Positions 13,501-26,715 of a stretch of 64,000 nt of DNA are shown here, piece by piece. This stretch comes from Odiellus spinosus (Eukaryota > Arthropoda > Arachnida > Opiliones > Phalangiidae). The stretch lies in the NCBI GenBank assembly GCA_963920705.1, contig CAWUCO010000080.1, positions 682,001-746,000 on the forward strand, given 5' to 3'. The translations under genes and the position numbers were made by a program. The notes below the pieces were generated by a model, which ran no database searches, was not told the DNA's origin, and was given only the letters and a program-made list of their open reading frames with translations. Position 1 is the stretch's first letter; every line of letters starts with the position of its first letter.

Positions 13501-14800
13501 AAATTTCCCAAGTATAGACTAACATATTTCCCAAGTATAGATTCACAAATTTCCCAAGTATAGATTCACAAATTTCCCAAGTATAGATTCACAAATTTCC
13601 CAAGTATAGATTCACAAATTTCTCAAGTATAGATTCACAAATTTCCCACGTATAGATTCACAAATTTCCCATGTATAGATTCACAAATTTCCCATGTATA
13701 GATTCACAAATTTCCCAAGTATGATTCACAAATTTCCCAAGTATAGATTCACAAATTTCTCCAGTATAGATTCACAAATTTCCCAATTATAGATTCACAA
13801 ATTTCCAGAGTATAGATTCACAAATTTCCCAAGTATAGATTCACAAATTTCCCAAGTATAGATTCACAAATATCCCAAGTATAGATTCACAAATTTCCCA
13901 TGTATAGATTCACAAATTTCCCATGTATAGATTCACAAATTTCCCAAGTATAGATTCACAAATTTCCCAAGTATGATTCAAAAATTTCCCAAGTATAGAT
14001 TCACAAATTTCCCAAGTATAGACTAACATATTTCCCAAGTATAGATTCACAAATTTTCCAAATATAGATTCACAAATTTTCCATGTATAGATTCACAAAT
14101 TTCCCAAGTATAGATTCAAAAATTTCAGAAGTATAGATTCACAAATTTCCCACGTATAGATTCACAAATTTCCCATGTATAGATTCACATATTTCCCATG
14201 TATAGATTCACAAATTTCCCAAGTATGATTCACAAATTTCCCAACTATAGATTCACAAATTTCCCAACTATAGATTCACAAATTTCCCCAGTATAGATTC
14301 ACAAATTTCCCAATTATAGATTCACAAATTTCCAGAGTATAGATTCACAAATTTCCCAAGTATAGATTCACAAATTTTCCAAATATAAATTCACAAATTT
14401 TCCAAATATAGATTCACAAATTTCCCAAGTATAGACTAACATATTTCCCAAGTATAGATTCACAAATTTCCAAAGTATAGATTCACAAATTTCCCAAGTA
14501 TAGATTCACAAATTTCCAAAGTATAGATTCACAAATTTCCCAAGTATAGATTCACAAATTTTCCAAATATAGATTCACAAATTTCCCAAGTATAGATTCA
14601 CAAATTTCCCAAGTATAGATTCACAAATTTCCCATGTATAGATTCACAAATTTCCCATGTATAGATTCACAAATTTCCCAAGTATAGATTCACAAATTTC
14701 CCAAGTATAGATTCACAAATTTTCCAAATATAAATTCACAAATTTTCCAAATATAGATTCACAAATTTCCCAAGTATAGACTAACATATTTCCCAAGTAT
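10585..14800 (+). repeat. Mixed variant blocks, less regular satellite
   Basis: This stretch alternates GATCCAC clusters (10.9, 11.65-11.85 and 12.0-12.1 kb), a GATTGAC monomer near 11982 and partial cassettes. It holds several private changes: TTTCGCTAG near 11830, an irregular CTAGTAAAATCC junction near 11651, TACAGACTAAC near 12343 and a pair of CCAACTATAG monomers at 14240-14270. The subsegment 12180-13020 is the founder-like version of a block also seen at 33.2, 42.5 and 44.7 kb. No gene or unique sequence is present. Confidence 0.85.
12180..13020 (+). repeat. AAAAAATTCCCAAGTAAAG block (one of four)
   Basis: The block opens with an unusual pair: a 22-bp monomer ending AAAAAATTCCC and a monomer beginning TAAAG. 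It then runs through a cassette variant with ATTTCCGAAG and CCTCAG monomers. Matching blocks start near 33217 (constant spacing 21,037 bp, checked at 12185/33222 and CCTCAG 12704/33741), 42500 and 44727. The latter two share TATGAATC and ATTTCCGGAG, absent from the first two, so they form a younger pair. Confidence 0.82.
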
Positions 14801-14802
14801 AG

Positions 14803-17800
14803 ATTCACAAATTTCCCAAGTATAGACTAACATATTTCCCAAGTATAGATTCACAAATTTCCCAATTATAGATTCACAAATTTCCCAAGTATAGATTCAC
14901 AAATTTTCCAAATATAGATTCACAAATTTTCCATGTATAGATTCACAAATTTCCCAAGTATAGATTCACAAATTTCAGAAGTATAGATTCACAAATTTCC
15001 CACGTATAGATTCACAAATTTCCCATGTATAGATTCACAAATTTCCCATGTATAGATTCACAAATTCCCAAGTATGATTCACAAATTTCCCAAGTATAGA
15101 TTCACAAATTTCCCCAGTATAGATTCACAAATTTCCCAATTATAGATTCACAAATTTCCAGAGTATAGATTCACAAATTTCCCAAGTATAGATTCACAAA
15201 TTTTCCAAATATAAATTCACAAATTTTCCAAATATAGATTCACAAATTTCCCAAGTATAGACTAACATATTTCCCAAGTATAGATTCACAAATTTCCCAA
15301 GTATAGATTCACAAATTTCCCAAGTATAGATTCACAAATTTTCCAAATATAGATTCACAAATTTCCCAAGTATAGATTCACAAATTTCCCAAGTATAGAT
15401 TCACAAATTTCCCATGTATAGATTCACAAATTTCCCATGTATAGATTCACAAATTTCCCAAGTATAGATTCACAAATTTCCCAAGTATAGATTCACAAAT
15501 TTCCCAAATATAGATTCACAAATTTCCCATGTATAGATTCACAAATTTCCCAAGTATAGATTCACAAATTTCCCAAGTATAGATTCACAAATTTCCCAAA
15601 TATAGATTCACAAATTTCCCAAGAATAGATTCACAAATTTCCCAAGCATAGATTCACAAATTTACCAAGTATAGATTCACAAATTTCTCAAGTATAGATT
15701 CACAAATTTCCCAAGTGTAGACTAACATATTTCCCAAGTATAGATTCACAAATTTCCCAAGTATAGATTCACAAATTTCCCAAGTATAGATTCACAAATT
15801 TCCCAAGTATGATTCAAAAATTTCCCAAGTATAGATTCACAAATTTCCCAAGTATAGATTCACAAATTTTCCCAAATATAGATTCACAAATTTCCCAAGT
15901 ATAGATTCACAAATTTCTCAAGTATAGATTCACAAATTTCCCAAGTATAGACTAACATATTTCCCAAGTATAGATTCACAAACTTCCCAAGTAGAGATTC
16001 ACAAATTTCCCAAGTATAGATTCACAAATTTTCCCAAATATAGATTCACAAATTTCCCAAGTATAGATTCACAAATTTCCCAAGAATAGATTCACAAATT
16101 TCTCAAGTATAGATTCACAAATTTCCCAAGTATAGACTAACATATTTCCCAAGTATAGATTCACAAACTTCCCAAGTAGAGATTCACAAATTTTCCAAAT
16201 ATAGATTCACAAATTTCCCAAGAATAGATTCACAAATTTCTCAAGTATAGATTCACAAATTTCCCAAGAATAGATTCACAAATTTTCCCAAGTATAGATT
16301 CACAAATTTCCCAAGTATAGATTCACCAATTTCCCAAGTATAGATTCATAAATTTCTCAAGTATAGATTCACAAATTTCCCAAGTATAGACTAACATATT
16401 TCCCAAGTATAGATTCACAAATTTCCCAATTATAGATTCACAAATTTCCCAAGTATAGATTCACAAATTTTCCAAATATAGATTCACAAATTTTCCATGT
16501 ATAGATTCACAAATTTCCCAAGTATAGATTCACAAATTTCAGAAGTATAGATTCACAAATTTCCCACGTATAGATTCACAAATTTCCCATGTATAGATTC
16601 ACAAATTTCCCATGTATAGATTCACAAATTTCCCAAGTATGATTCACAAATTTCCCAAGTATAGATTCACAAATTTCCCCAGTATAGATTCATAAATTTC
16701 CCAATTATAGATTCACAAATTTCCAGAGTATAGATTCACAAATTTCCCAAGTATAGATTCACAAATTTTCCAAATATAAATTCACAAATTTTCCAAATAT
16801 AGATTCACAAATTTCCCAAGTATAGACTAACATATTTCCCAAGTATAGATTCACAAATTTCCCAAGTATAGATTCACAAATTTCAGAAGTATAGATTCAC
16901 AAATTTCCCAAGTATGATTCACAAATTTCCCAAGTATAGATTCACAAATTTCTCAAGTATAGATTCACAAATTTCCCACGTATAGATTCACAAATTTCCC
17001 ATGTATAGATTCACAAATTTCCCAAGTATAGATTCACAAATTTCCCAAGTATAGATTCACAAATTTTCCATGTATAGATTCACAAATTCACCAAGTATAG
17101 ATTCACAAATTTCAGAAGTATAGATTCACAAATTTCCCAAGTATGATTCACAAATTTCCCAAGTATAGATTCACAAATTTCTCAAGTATAGATTCACAAA
17201 TTTCCCACATTTCCCACGTATAGATTCACAAATTTCCCATTATAGATTCACAAATTTCCCAAGTATAGATTCACAAATTTCCCAAGTATAGATTCACAAA
17301 TATCCCAAGTATAGATTCAAAAATTTCCCAAGTATAGATTCACAAATTTCCCAAGTATAGATTCACAAATTTCCCAAGTATAGATTTACAAATTTCCCAA
17401 GTATAGATTCACAAATTTCCCAAGTATAGATTCACAAATTTCCCATGCATAGATTCACAAATTTCCCAAGTATAGATTCACAAATTTCCCAAGTATGATT
17501 CAAAAATTTCCCAAGTATAGATTCACAAATTTCCCAAGTATAGATTCACAAATTTCCCAAGTATAGATTTACAAATTTCCCAAGTATAGATTCACAAATT
17601 TCCCAAGTATAGATTCACAAATTTCTCAAGTATAGATTCACAAATTTCCCAAGTATAGACTAATATATTTCCCAAGTATAGATTCACAAATTTCCCAATT
17701 ATAGATTCACAAATTTCCCAAGTATAGATTCACAAATTTTCCAAATATAGATTCACAAATTTTCCATGTATAGATTCACAAATTTCCCAAGTATAGATTC

Positions 17801-18100
17801 ACAAATTTCAGAAGTATGGATTCACAAATTTCCCAAGTATGATTCACAAATTTCCCAAGTATAGATTCACAAATTTCCCATGTATAGATTCACAAATTTC
17901 ATATGTATAGATTCACAAATTTCCCATGAATAGATTCACAAATTTCCCAAGTATGATTCAAAAATTTCCCAAGTATAGATTCACAAATTTCCCAAGTATA
18001 GATTCACAAATTTTCCCAAGTATAGATTCACAAATTTCCCAAGTATAGATTCACAAATTTCCCAAGTATAGATTCACAAATTTTCCTAGTATAGATCCAC
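14803..18100 (+). repeat. Shortened relative of 1.2-6.3 kb
   Basis: From about 14803 the variant order follows 1263 onward at a spacing of 13,540 bp (CCCACG 1459/14999), falling to 13,539 after a one-base loss at CAAATTCCC near 15064. Near 15.5 kb the match switches to the variant order of about 3.4-4.2 kb, and from 16.1 kb to that of about 4.33-6.35 kb (the CACCAATTTCCC, TCATAAATTTCTC pair at 4620 and about 16324). Compared with the first region, the stretch lacks about 1.5-2 kb of repeats. Confidence 0.75.
17203..17245 (+). repeat. Irregular junction: partial-unit duplication
   Basis: The text TTTCCCACATTTCCCACG contains a short repeat of ATTTCCCAC that is not a full monomer. A few bases on, a CCCATTATAG monomer has lost the G expected in CCCATGTATAG. 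The related position near 5490-5530 has the normal form. It is one of very few places where the 23-bp register is broken by something other than a 1-base change. Confidence 0.85.
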
Positions 18101-18975
18101 AAATTTCCCAAGTATAGATCCACAAATTTCCCAAGTATAAATCCACAAATATCCCAAGTATAGATTCAAAAATTTCCCAAGTATAGATTCACAAATTTCC
18201 CAAGTATAGATTCACAAATTTCCCAAGTATAGATTTACAAATTTCCCAAGTATAGATTCACAAATTTGCCAAGTATAGATTCACAAATTTCCCATGCATA
18301 GATTCACAAATTTCCCAAGTATAGATTCACAAATTTCCCAAGTATGATTCAAAAATTTCCCAAGTATAGATTCACAAATTTCCCAAGTATAGATTCACAA
18401 ATTTCCCAAGTATAGATTTACAAATTTCCCAAGTATAGATTCACAAATTTCTCAAGTATAGATTCACAAATTTCCCAAGTATAGACTAATATATTTCCCA
18501 AGTATAGATTCACAAATTTCCCAATTATAGATTCACAAATTTCCCAAGTATAGATTCACAAATTTTCCAAATATAGATTCACAAATTTTCCATGTATAGA
18601 TTCACAAATTTCCCAAGTATAGATTCACAAATTTCAGAAGTATGGATTCACAAATTTCCCAAGTATGATTCACAAATTTCCCAAGTATAGATTCACAAAT
18701 TTCCCATGTATAGATTCACAAATTTCATATGTATAGATTCACAAATTTCCCATGAATAGATTCACAAATTTCCCAAGTATGATTCAAAAATTCCCCAAGT
18801 ATAGATTCACAAATTTCCCAAGTATAGATTCACAAATTTCCCATGTATAGATTCACAAATTTCACATGTATAGATTCACAAATTTCCCATGAATAGATTC
18901 ACAAATTTCCCAAGTATGATTCAAAAATTTCCCAAGTATAGATTCACAAATTTCCCAAGTATAGATTCACAAATT
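17301..18975 (+). repeat. Tandem duplication, spacing 849 then 826 bp
   Basis: ATATCCC monomers at 17300 and 18149 are 849 bp apart, and the TATGGATTC monomers at 17815 and 18641 are 826 bp apart, so copy 2 lost one 23-bp unit in between. Copy 2 begins abruptly after a TATAAATCCAC monomer (about 18138), a neighbour not found before copy 1. This identifies the crossover point. Each copy includes the CTAATATAT monomer and a TTCATATG monomer. Confidence 0.82.
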
Positions 18976-19746
18976 TTCCCAAGTATAGATTCACAAATTT
19001 CCCAAGTATAGATTCACAAATTTCCCAAGTATAGATTCACAAATTTTCCTAGTATAGATCCACAAATTTCCCAAGTATAGATCCACAAATTTCCCAAGTA
19101 TAAATCCACAAATTTTTCAAGTATAGATTCACAAATTTCCCAAGTATAGATTCACAAATTTTCCAAATATAGATTCACAAATTTTCCAAGTATAGATTCA
19201 CAAATTTCCCAAGTATAGATTCACAAATTTCAGAAGTATGGATTCACAAATTTCCCAAGTATGATTCACAAATTTCCCAAGTATAGATTCACAAATTTCC
19301 CATGTATAGATTCACAAATTTCATATGTATAGATTCACAAATTTCCCATGAATAGATTCACAAATTTCCCAAGTATGATTCAAAAATTTCCCAAGTATAG
19401 ATTCACAAATTTCCCAAGTATAGATTCACAAATTTCCCATGTATAGATTCACAAATTTCACATGTATAGATTCACAAATTTCCCATGAATAGATTCACAA
19501 ATTTCCCAAGTATGATTCAAAAATTTCCCAAGTATAGATTCACAAATTTCCCAAGTATAGATTCACAAATTTTCCCAAGTATAGATTCACAAATTTCCCA
19601 AGTATAGATTCACAAATTTCCCAAGTATAGATTCACAAATTTTCCTAGTATAGATCCACAAACTTCCCAAGTATAGATCCACAAATTTCCCAAGTATAAA
19701 TCCACAAATTTTTCAAGTATAGATTCACAAATTTCCCAAGTATAGA
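18595..19746 (+). repeat. Duplication with 596-bp spacing
   Basis: Segment 18595-19150 recurs at about 19191-19746. Matching markers are TATGGATTC 18641/19237, TATGATTC 18664/19260, CCCATG before TTCACATG 18840/19436, and TTCCTAG 19047/19643. The unit carries both the TTCATATG and TTCACATG monomers and ends in the GATCCAC cluster. Confidence 0.83.
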
Positions 19747-20170
19747 TTCACAAATTTCCCAAGTATAGATTCACAAATTTTCCTAGTATAGATCCACAAA
19801 TTTCCCAAGTATAGATCCACAAATTTCCCAAGTATAAATCCACAAATTTTTCAAGTATAGGTTCACAAATTTCCCATGTATAGATTCACAAATTTCACAT
19901 GTATAGATTCACAAATTTCCCATGAATAGATTCACATTTTTCCCAAGTATGATTCAAAAATTTCCCAAGTATAGATTCACAAATTTCCCAAGTATAGATT
20001 CACAAATTTTCCCAAGTATAGATTCACAAATTTCCCAAGTATAGATTCACAAATTTCCCAAGTATAGATTCACAAATTTTCCTAGTATAGATCCACAAAT
20101 TTCCCAAGTATAGATCCACAAATTTCCCAAGTATAAATCCACAAATTTTTCAAGTATAGATTCACAAATT
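19621..20170 (+). repeat. Clustered short duplications of 138 and 299 bp
   Basis: The TTCCTAG, GATCCAC, TATAAATCCAC, TTTTTCAAG group occurs at 19643, 19781 and 20080. The spacings are 138 bp (6 monomers) and 299 bp (13 monomers). Private markers between them are GGTTCAC at 19860 and CACATTTTTCCC at 19933. A one-base-short monomer (AAATTTCCAAG) is near 20171. The entire group is copied again about 8 kb downstream. Confidence 0.82.
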
Positions 20171-21599
20171 TCCAAGTATAGATTTACAAATTTCCCAAGT
20201 ATAGATTCACAAATTTTCCAAATATAGATTCACAAATTTTCCAAATATAGATTCACAAATTTCCCAAGTATAGATTGACAAATTTCCCAAGTATAAATCC
20301 ACAAATTTCTCAAGAATAGATTCACAAATTTCCCAAATATAGATTCACAAATTTTCCAAATATAGATTCACAAATTTTCCAAGTATAGATTCACAAATTT
20401 CCCAAGTATAGATTCACAAATTTTCCTAGTATAGATCCACAAATTTCCCATGTATAGATTCACAAATTTCCCATGTATAGTTTCACAAATTTCCGAAGTA
20501 TAGATTCACAAATTTCTCAAGTATAGATTCACAAATTTCCCAAGTATAGACTAACATATTTCCGAAGTATAGATTCACAAATTTCCCAATTATAGATTCA
20601 CAAATTTCCCAAGTATAGATTCACAAATTTTCCAAATATAGATTCACAAATTTTCCATGTATAGATTCACAAATTTCCCAAGTATAGATTCACATATTTC
20701 AGAAGTATAGATTCAAAAATTTCCCAAGTATGATTCACAAATTTCCCAAGTATAGATTCACAAATTTCTCAAGTATAGATTCACAAATTTCCCACGTATA
20801 GATTCACAAATTTCCCATGTATAGATTCACAAATTCCCCATGTATAGATTCACAAATTTCCCAAGTATGATTCACAAATTTCCCAAGTATAGGTTCACAA
20901 ATTTCCTCAGTATAGATTCACAAATTTCCCAATTATAGATTCACAAATTTTCAGAGTATAGATTCACAAATTTCCCATGTATAGATTCACAAATTTCCCA
21001 TGTATAGATTCACAAATTTCCCAAGTATAGATTCACAAATTTCCCAAGTATGATTCAAAAATTTCCCAAGTATAGACTAACATATTTCCCAAGTAGAGAT
21101 TCACAAATTTCCCATGTATAGATTCACAAATTTCCCAAGTATAGATTCACAAATTTCCCAAGTATGATTCAAAAATTTCCCAAGTATAGATTCACAAATT
21201 TCCCAAGAATAGATTCACAAATTTTCCCAAATATAGATTCACAAATTTTCCATGTATATATTCACAAATTTCCCAAGTATAGATTCACAAATTTCAGAAG
21301 TATAGATTCAAAATTTTCCTAGCAAAGATCCACAAATTTCCCAAGTATAAATCCACAAATTTTTCAAGTATAGATTCACAAATTTCCCAAGTATAGATTC
21401 ACAAATTTTCCAAATATAGATTCACAAATTTTCCAAGTATAGATTTACAAATTTCCCAAGTATAGATCCACAAATTTCCCTAGTATAGATCCACAAATTT
21501 CCCTAGTATAGATCCACAAATTTCCCAAGTATAGATTCACAAATTTCCCAAGTATAGATTTACAAATTTCCCAAGTATAGATTCACAAATTTCCCAAGT

Positions 21600-23850
21600 A
21601 TAGATTCACAAATTTCCCAAATATAAATTCACAAATTTCCCAAGTATAAATTCACAAATTTCCCAAGTATAAATTCACAAATTTCCCATGTATAGATTCA
21701 CAAATTTTCCAAGTATAGATTCACAAATTTCCCAAATATAGATTCACAAATTTCCCAAGAATAGATTCACAAATTTCCCAAGTATAGATTCACAAATTTC
21801 CCAAGTATAGATTCACAAATTTCTCAAGTATAGATTCACAAATTTCCCAAGTATAGACTAACATATTTTCCAAGTATAGATTCACAAATTTCCCAAGTAT
21901 AGATTCACAAATTTCCCAAGTATAGATTCACAAATTTCCCAAGTATAGATTCACAAATTTCTCAAGTATAGATTCACAAATTTCCCACGTATAGATTCAC
22001 AAATTTCCCATGTATAGATTCACAAATTTCCCATGTATAGATTCACAAATTTCCCAAGTATGATTCACAAATTTCCCAAGTATAGATTCACAAATTTCCC
22101 CAGTATAGATTCACAAATTTCCCAATTATAGATTCACAAATTTCCAGAGTATAGATTCACAAATTTCCCAAGTATAGATTCACAAATTTCCCAAGTATAG
22201 ATTCACAAATTTCCCAAGTATAGATTCACAAATTTCCCATGTATAGATTCACAAATTTCCCATGTATAGATTCACAAATTTCCCAAGCATAGATTCACAA
22301 ATTTCCCAAGTATTATTCAAAAATTTCCCAAGTATAGATTCACAAATTTCCCAAGTATAGATTCACAAATTTTCCCAAATATAGATTCACAAATTTCCCA
22401 AGTATAGATTCACAAATTTCCCAAGAATAGATTCACAAATTTCTCAAGTATAGATTCACAAATTTCCCAAGTATAGACTAACATATTTCCCAAGTATAGA
22501 TTCACAAACCTCCCAAGTATAGATTCACAAATTTTCCAAATATAGATTCACAAATTTCCCATGTATAGATTCACAAATTTCCCAAGTATAGATTCACAAA
22601 TTTCCCAAGAATAGATTCACAAATTTTCCCAAGTATAGATTCACAAATTTCCCAAGTATAGATTCACCAATTTCCCAAGTATAGATTCATAAATTTCTCT
22701 AGTATAGATTTACAAATTTCCCAAGTATAGATTCACAAATTTCCCAAGTATAGATTCACAAATTTCCCAAATATAAATTCACAAATTTCCCAAGTATAAA
22801 TTCACAAATTTCCCAAGTATAAATTCACAAATTTCCCATGTATAGATTCACAAATTTTCCAAGTATAGATTCACAAATTTCCCAAATATAGATTCACAAA
22901 TTTCCCAAGAATAGATTCACAAATTTCCCAAGAATAGATTCACAAATTTCCCAAGTATAGATTCACAAATTTCTCAAGTATAGATTCACAAATTTCCCAA
23001 GTATAGACTAACATATTTTCCAAGTATAGATTCACAAATTTCCCAAGTATAGATTCACAAATTTCCCAAGTATAGATTCACAAATTTCCCAAGTATAGAT
23101 TCACAAATTTCTCAAGTATAGATTCACAAATTTCCCACGTATGGATTCACAAATTTCCCATGTATAGATTCACAAATTTCCCATGTATAGATTCACAAAT
23201 TTCCCAAGTATGATGCACAAATTTCCCAAGTATAGATTCACAAATTTCCCCAGTATAGATTCACAAATTTCCCAATTATAGATTCACAAATTTCCAGAGT
23301 ATAGATTCACAAATTTCCCAAGTATAGATTCACAAATTTCCCAAGTATAGATTCACAAATTTCCCAAGTATAGATTCACAAATTTCCCATGTATAGATTC
23401 ACAAATTTCCCATGTATAGATTCACAAATTTCCCAAGCATAGATTCACAAATTTCCCAAGTATGATTCAAAAATTTCCCAAGTATAGATTCACAAATTTC
23501 CCAAGTATAGATTCACAAATTTTCCCAAATATAGATTCACAAATTTCCCAAGTATAGATTCACAAATTTCCCAAGAATAGATTCACAAATTTCTCAAGTA
23601 TAGATTCACAAATTTCCCAAGTATAGACTAACATATTTCCCAAGTATAGATTCACAAACTTCCCAAGTATAGATTCACAAATTTTCCAAATATAGATTCA
23701 CAAATTTCCCATGTATAGATTCACAAATTTCCCAAGTATAGATTCACAAATTTCCCAAGTATAGATTCACCAATTTCCCAAGTATAGATTCATAAATTTC
23801 TCAAGTATAGATTCACAAATTTCCCAAGTATAGACTAACATATTTCCCAA
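21600..23850 (+). repeat. Internal tandem pair of about 1.13 kb
   Basis: Inside the 5.2-kb block, the run of three TATAAATTC monomers near 21620-21680 recurs near 22780-22830. It is followed by the same order each time: TTTTCCAAG, CCCAAATATAG, CCCAAGAATAG, the GACTAACATATTTTCC monomer, CCCACG, CCCCAG, CCAGAG and AAGCATAG (22285 and about 23445). The second unit has TATGGATTC and TGATGCAC, which the first lacks, and it ends at the CACCAATTTCCC pair. The same pair is present at 29.66-31.91 kb, so the internal duplication is older than the 8,061-bp one. Confidence 0.8.
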
Positions 23851-23875
23851 GTATAGATTCACAAATTTCCCAAGT

Positions 23876-26715
23876 ATAGATTCACAAATTTCCCAAATAT
23901 AGATTCACAAATTTCCCATGTATAGATTCACAAATTTCCCAAGTATAGATTCACAAATTTCCCAAATATAGATTCACAAATTTCCCAAGAATAGTTTCAC
24001 AAATTTCCCAAGTATAGATTCACAAATTTCCCAAGTATAGATTCACAAATTTCTCAAGTATAGATTCACAAATTTCCCAAGTATAGACTAACATATTTCC
24101 CAAGTATAGATTCACAAATTTCCCAAGTATAGATTCACAAATTTCCCAAGTATAGATTCACAAATTTCCCAAGTATGATTCAAAAATTTCCCAAGTATAG
24201 ATTCACAAATTTCCCAAGTATAGATTCACAAATTTTCCCAAATATAGATTCACAAATTTCCCAAGTATAGATTCACAAATTTCTCAAGTATAGATTCACA
24301 AATTTCCCAAGTATAGACTAACATATTTCCCAAGTATAGATTCACAAACTTCCCAAGTAGAGATTCACAAATTTTCCAAATATAGATTCACAAATTTCCC
24401 ATGTATAGATTCACAAATTTCCCAAGTATAGATTCACAAATTTCCCAAGTATGATTCAAAAATTTCCCAAGTATAGATTCACAAATTTCCCCAGAATAGA
24501 TTCACAAATTTTCCCAAGTATAGATTCACAAATTTCCCAAGTATAGATTCACCAATTTCCCAAGTATAGATTCATAAATTTCTCAAGTATAGATTCACAA
24601 ATTTCCCAAGTATAGACTAACATATTTCCCAAGTATAGATTCACAAATTTCCCAATTAGAGATTCACATATTTCCCAAGTATAGATTCACAAATTTTCCA
24701 AATATAGATTCACAAATTTTCCATGTATAGATTCACAAATTTCCCAAGTATAGATTCACAAATTTCAGAAGTATAGATTCACAAATTTCCCACGTATAGA
24801 TTCACAAATTTCCCATGTATAGATTCACAAATTTCCCATGTATAGATTCACAAATTTCCCAAGTATGATTCACAAATTTCCCAAGTATAGATTCACAAAT
24901 TTCCCCAGTATAGATTCACAAATTTCCCAATTATAGATTCACAAATTTCCAGAGTATAGATTCACAAATTTCCCAAGTATAGATTCACAAATTTTCCAAA
25001 TATAAATTCACAAATTTTCCAAATATAAATTCACAAATTTTCCAAATATAGATTCACAAATTTCCCAAGTATAGACTAACATATTTCCCATGTATAGATT
25101 CACAAATTTCCCAAGTATAGATTCACAAATTTCCCAAGTATAGATTCACAAATTTTCCAAATATAGATTCACAAATTTCCCAAGTATAGATTCACAAATT
25201 TCCCAAGTATAGATTCACAAATATCCCAAGTATAGATTCACAAATTTCCCATGTATAGATTCACAAATTTCAAATGTATAGATTCACAAATTTCCCAAGT
25301 ATAGATTCACAAATTTCCCAAGTATAGATTCACAAATTCACCAAGTACAGATTCACAAATTTCAGAAGTATAGATTCACAAATTTCCCAAGTATAGATTC
25401 ACAAATTTTCCCAAATATAGATTCACAAATTTTCCCAAATATAGATTCACAAATTTCCCAAGTATAGATTCAAAAATTTCCAAAGTATAGATTCACAAAT
25501 TTCTCAAGTATAGATTCACAAATTTCCCAAGTATAGACTAATCTATTTCCCAAGTATAGATTCACAAATTTCCCAATTATAGATTCACAAATTTCCCAAG
25601 TATAGATTCACAAATTTTCCAAAATATAGATTCACAAATTTTCCATGTATAGATTCACAAATTTCCCAAGTATAGATTCACAAATTTCAGAAGTATAGAT
25701 TCACAAATTTCCCAAGTATGATTCACAAATTTCTCAAGTATAGATTCACAAATTTCCCATGTATAGATTCACAAATTTCACATGTATAGATTCACAAATT
25801 TCCCATGAATAGATTCAAAAATTTCCCAAGTATGATTCAAAAATTTCCCAAGTATAGATTCACAAATTTCCCAAGTATAGATTCACAAATTTTCGTAATA
25901 TAGATACACAAATTTTCCAAGTATAGATCCACAAATTTCCCAAGTATAGATCCACAAATTTCCCTAGTATAGATCCACAAATTTTCCAAGTATAGATTCA
26001 CAAATTTCCCAAGTATAGATTTACAAATTTCCCAAGTATAAATTCACAAATTTTCCAAATATAGATTCACAAATTTTCCAAATATAGATTCACAAATTTC
26101 CCAAGTATAGATTGACAAATTACCCAAGTATAAATCCACAAATTTCTCAAGAATAGATTCACAAATTTCCCAAGTATGATTCACAAATTTCCCAAGTATA
26201 GATTCACAAATTTCCCCAGTATAGATTCACAAATTTACCAATTATAGATTCACAAATTTCCAGAGTATAGATTCACAAATTTCCCAAGTATAGATTCACA
26301 AATTTAACAAGTATAGATTCACAAATATCCCAAGTATAGATTCACAAATTTCCCATGTATAGATTCACAAATTTCCCATGTATAGATTCACAAATTTCCC
26401 AAGTATAGACTCACAAATTTCAGAAGTATAGATTCACAAATTTCCCACGTATAGATTCACAAATTTCCCATGTATAGATTCACAAATTTCCCATGTATAG
26501 ATTCACAAATTTCCCAAGTATGATTCACAAATTTCCCAAGTATAGATTCACAAATTTCCCCAGTATAGATTCACAAATTTCCCAATTATAGATTCACAAA
26601 TTTCCAGACTATAGATTCACAAATTTCCCAAGTATAGATTCACAAATTTTCCAAATATAAATTCACAAATTTTCCAAATATAGATTCACAAATTTCCCAA
26701 GTATAGACTAACATA
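23876..26715 (+). repeat. Satellite between the two 5.2-kb blocks
   Basis: This part holds ordinary cassette material (24.3-25.1 kb, with an extra TATAAATTC monomer at about 25020). From about 25321 comes a block with ATTCACCAAG, TTCCAAAGTATAG, TTCCAAAATATAG (24-bp unit at 25617), GATCCAC and GATTGAC monomers that is shared with 50.7 and 61.5 kb. A variant CCAGAC is near 26607. Nothing other than satellite is present. Confidence 0.85.
25321..26330 (+). repeat. Three-copy block, copy 1
   Basis: Marked by a 24-bp monomer TTCCAAAATATAG at 25617 and TTTACCAATTATAG at 26235. The same markers lie at 50921 and 51585 (copy 2) and at 61750 and 62368 (copy 3). Copies 1 and 3 keep the same internal distance (both markers 36,133 bp apart); copy 2 is 46 bp longer. 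Private changes here include TACAGATTC near 25347, CTAATCTATTT near 25539 and TTCGTAATATAG near 25894. Confidence 0.85.

Larger units (their letters stand above)
18655..23875 (+). repeat. 5.2-kb block, upstream copy (8,061-bp spacing)
   Basis: This block is repeated at 26716-31936 with a constant spacing of 8,061 bp. Markers checked: TATGATTC 18664/26725, GGTTCAC 19860/27921, CACATTT 19933/27994, GGTTCAC 20892/28953, TATAAATT 21620/29681, AAGCAT 22285/30346, ATGGATTC 23141/31202 and TGATGCAC 23211/31272. No length change was noticed across about 5.2 kb. Single-base differences seen by eye number roughly a dozen, for example AAGTAGAG near 21095, AGCAAAG near 21314, TATTATTC near 22310 and AAACCTCCC near 22508 in this copy only. 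Confidence 0.9.
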
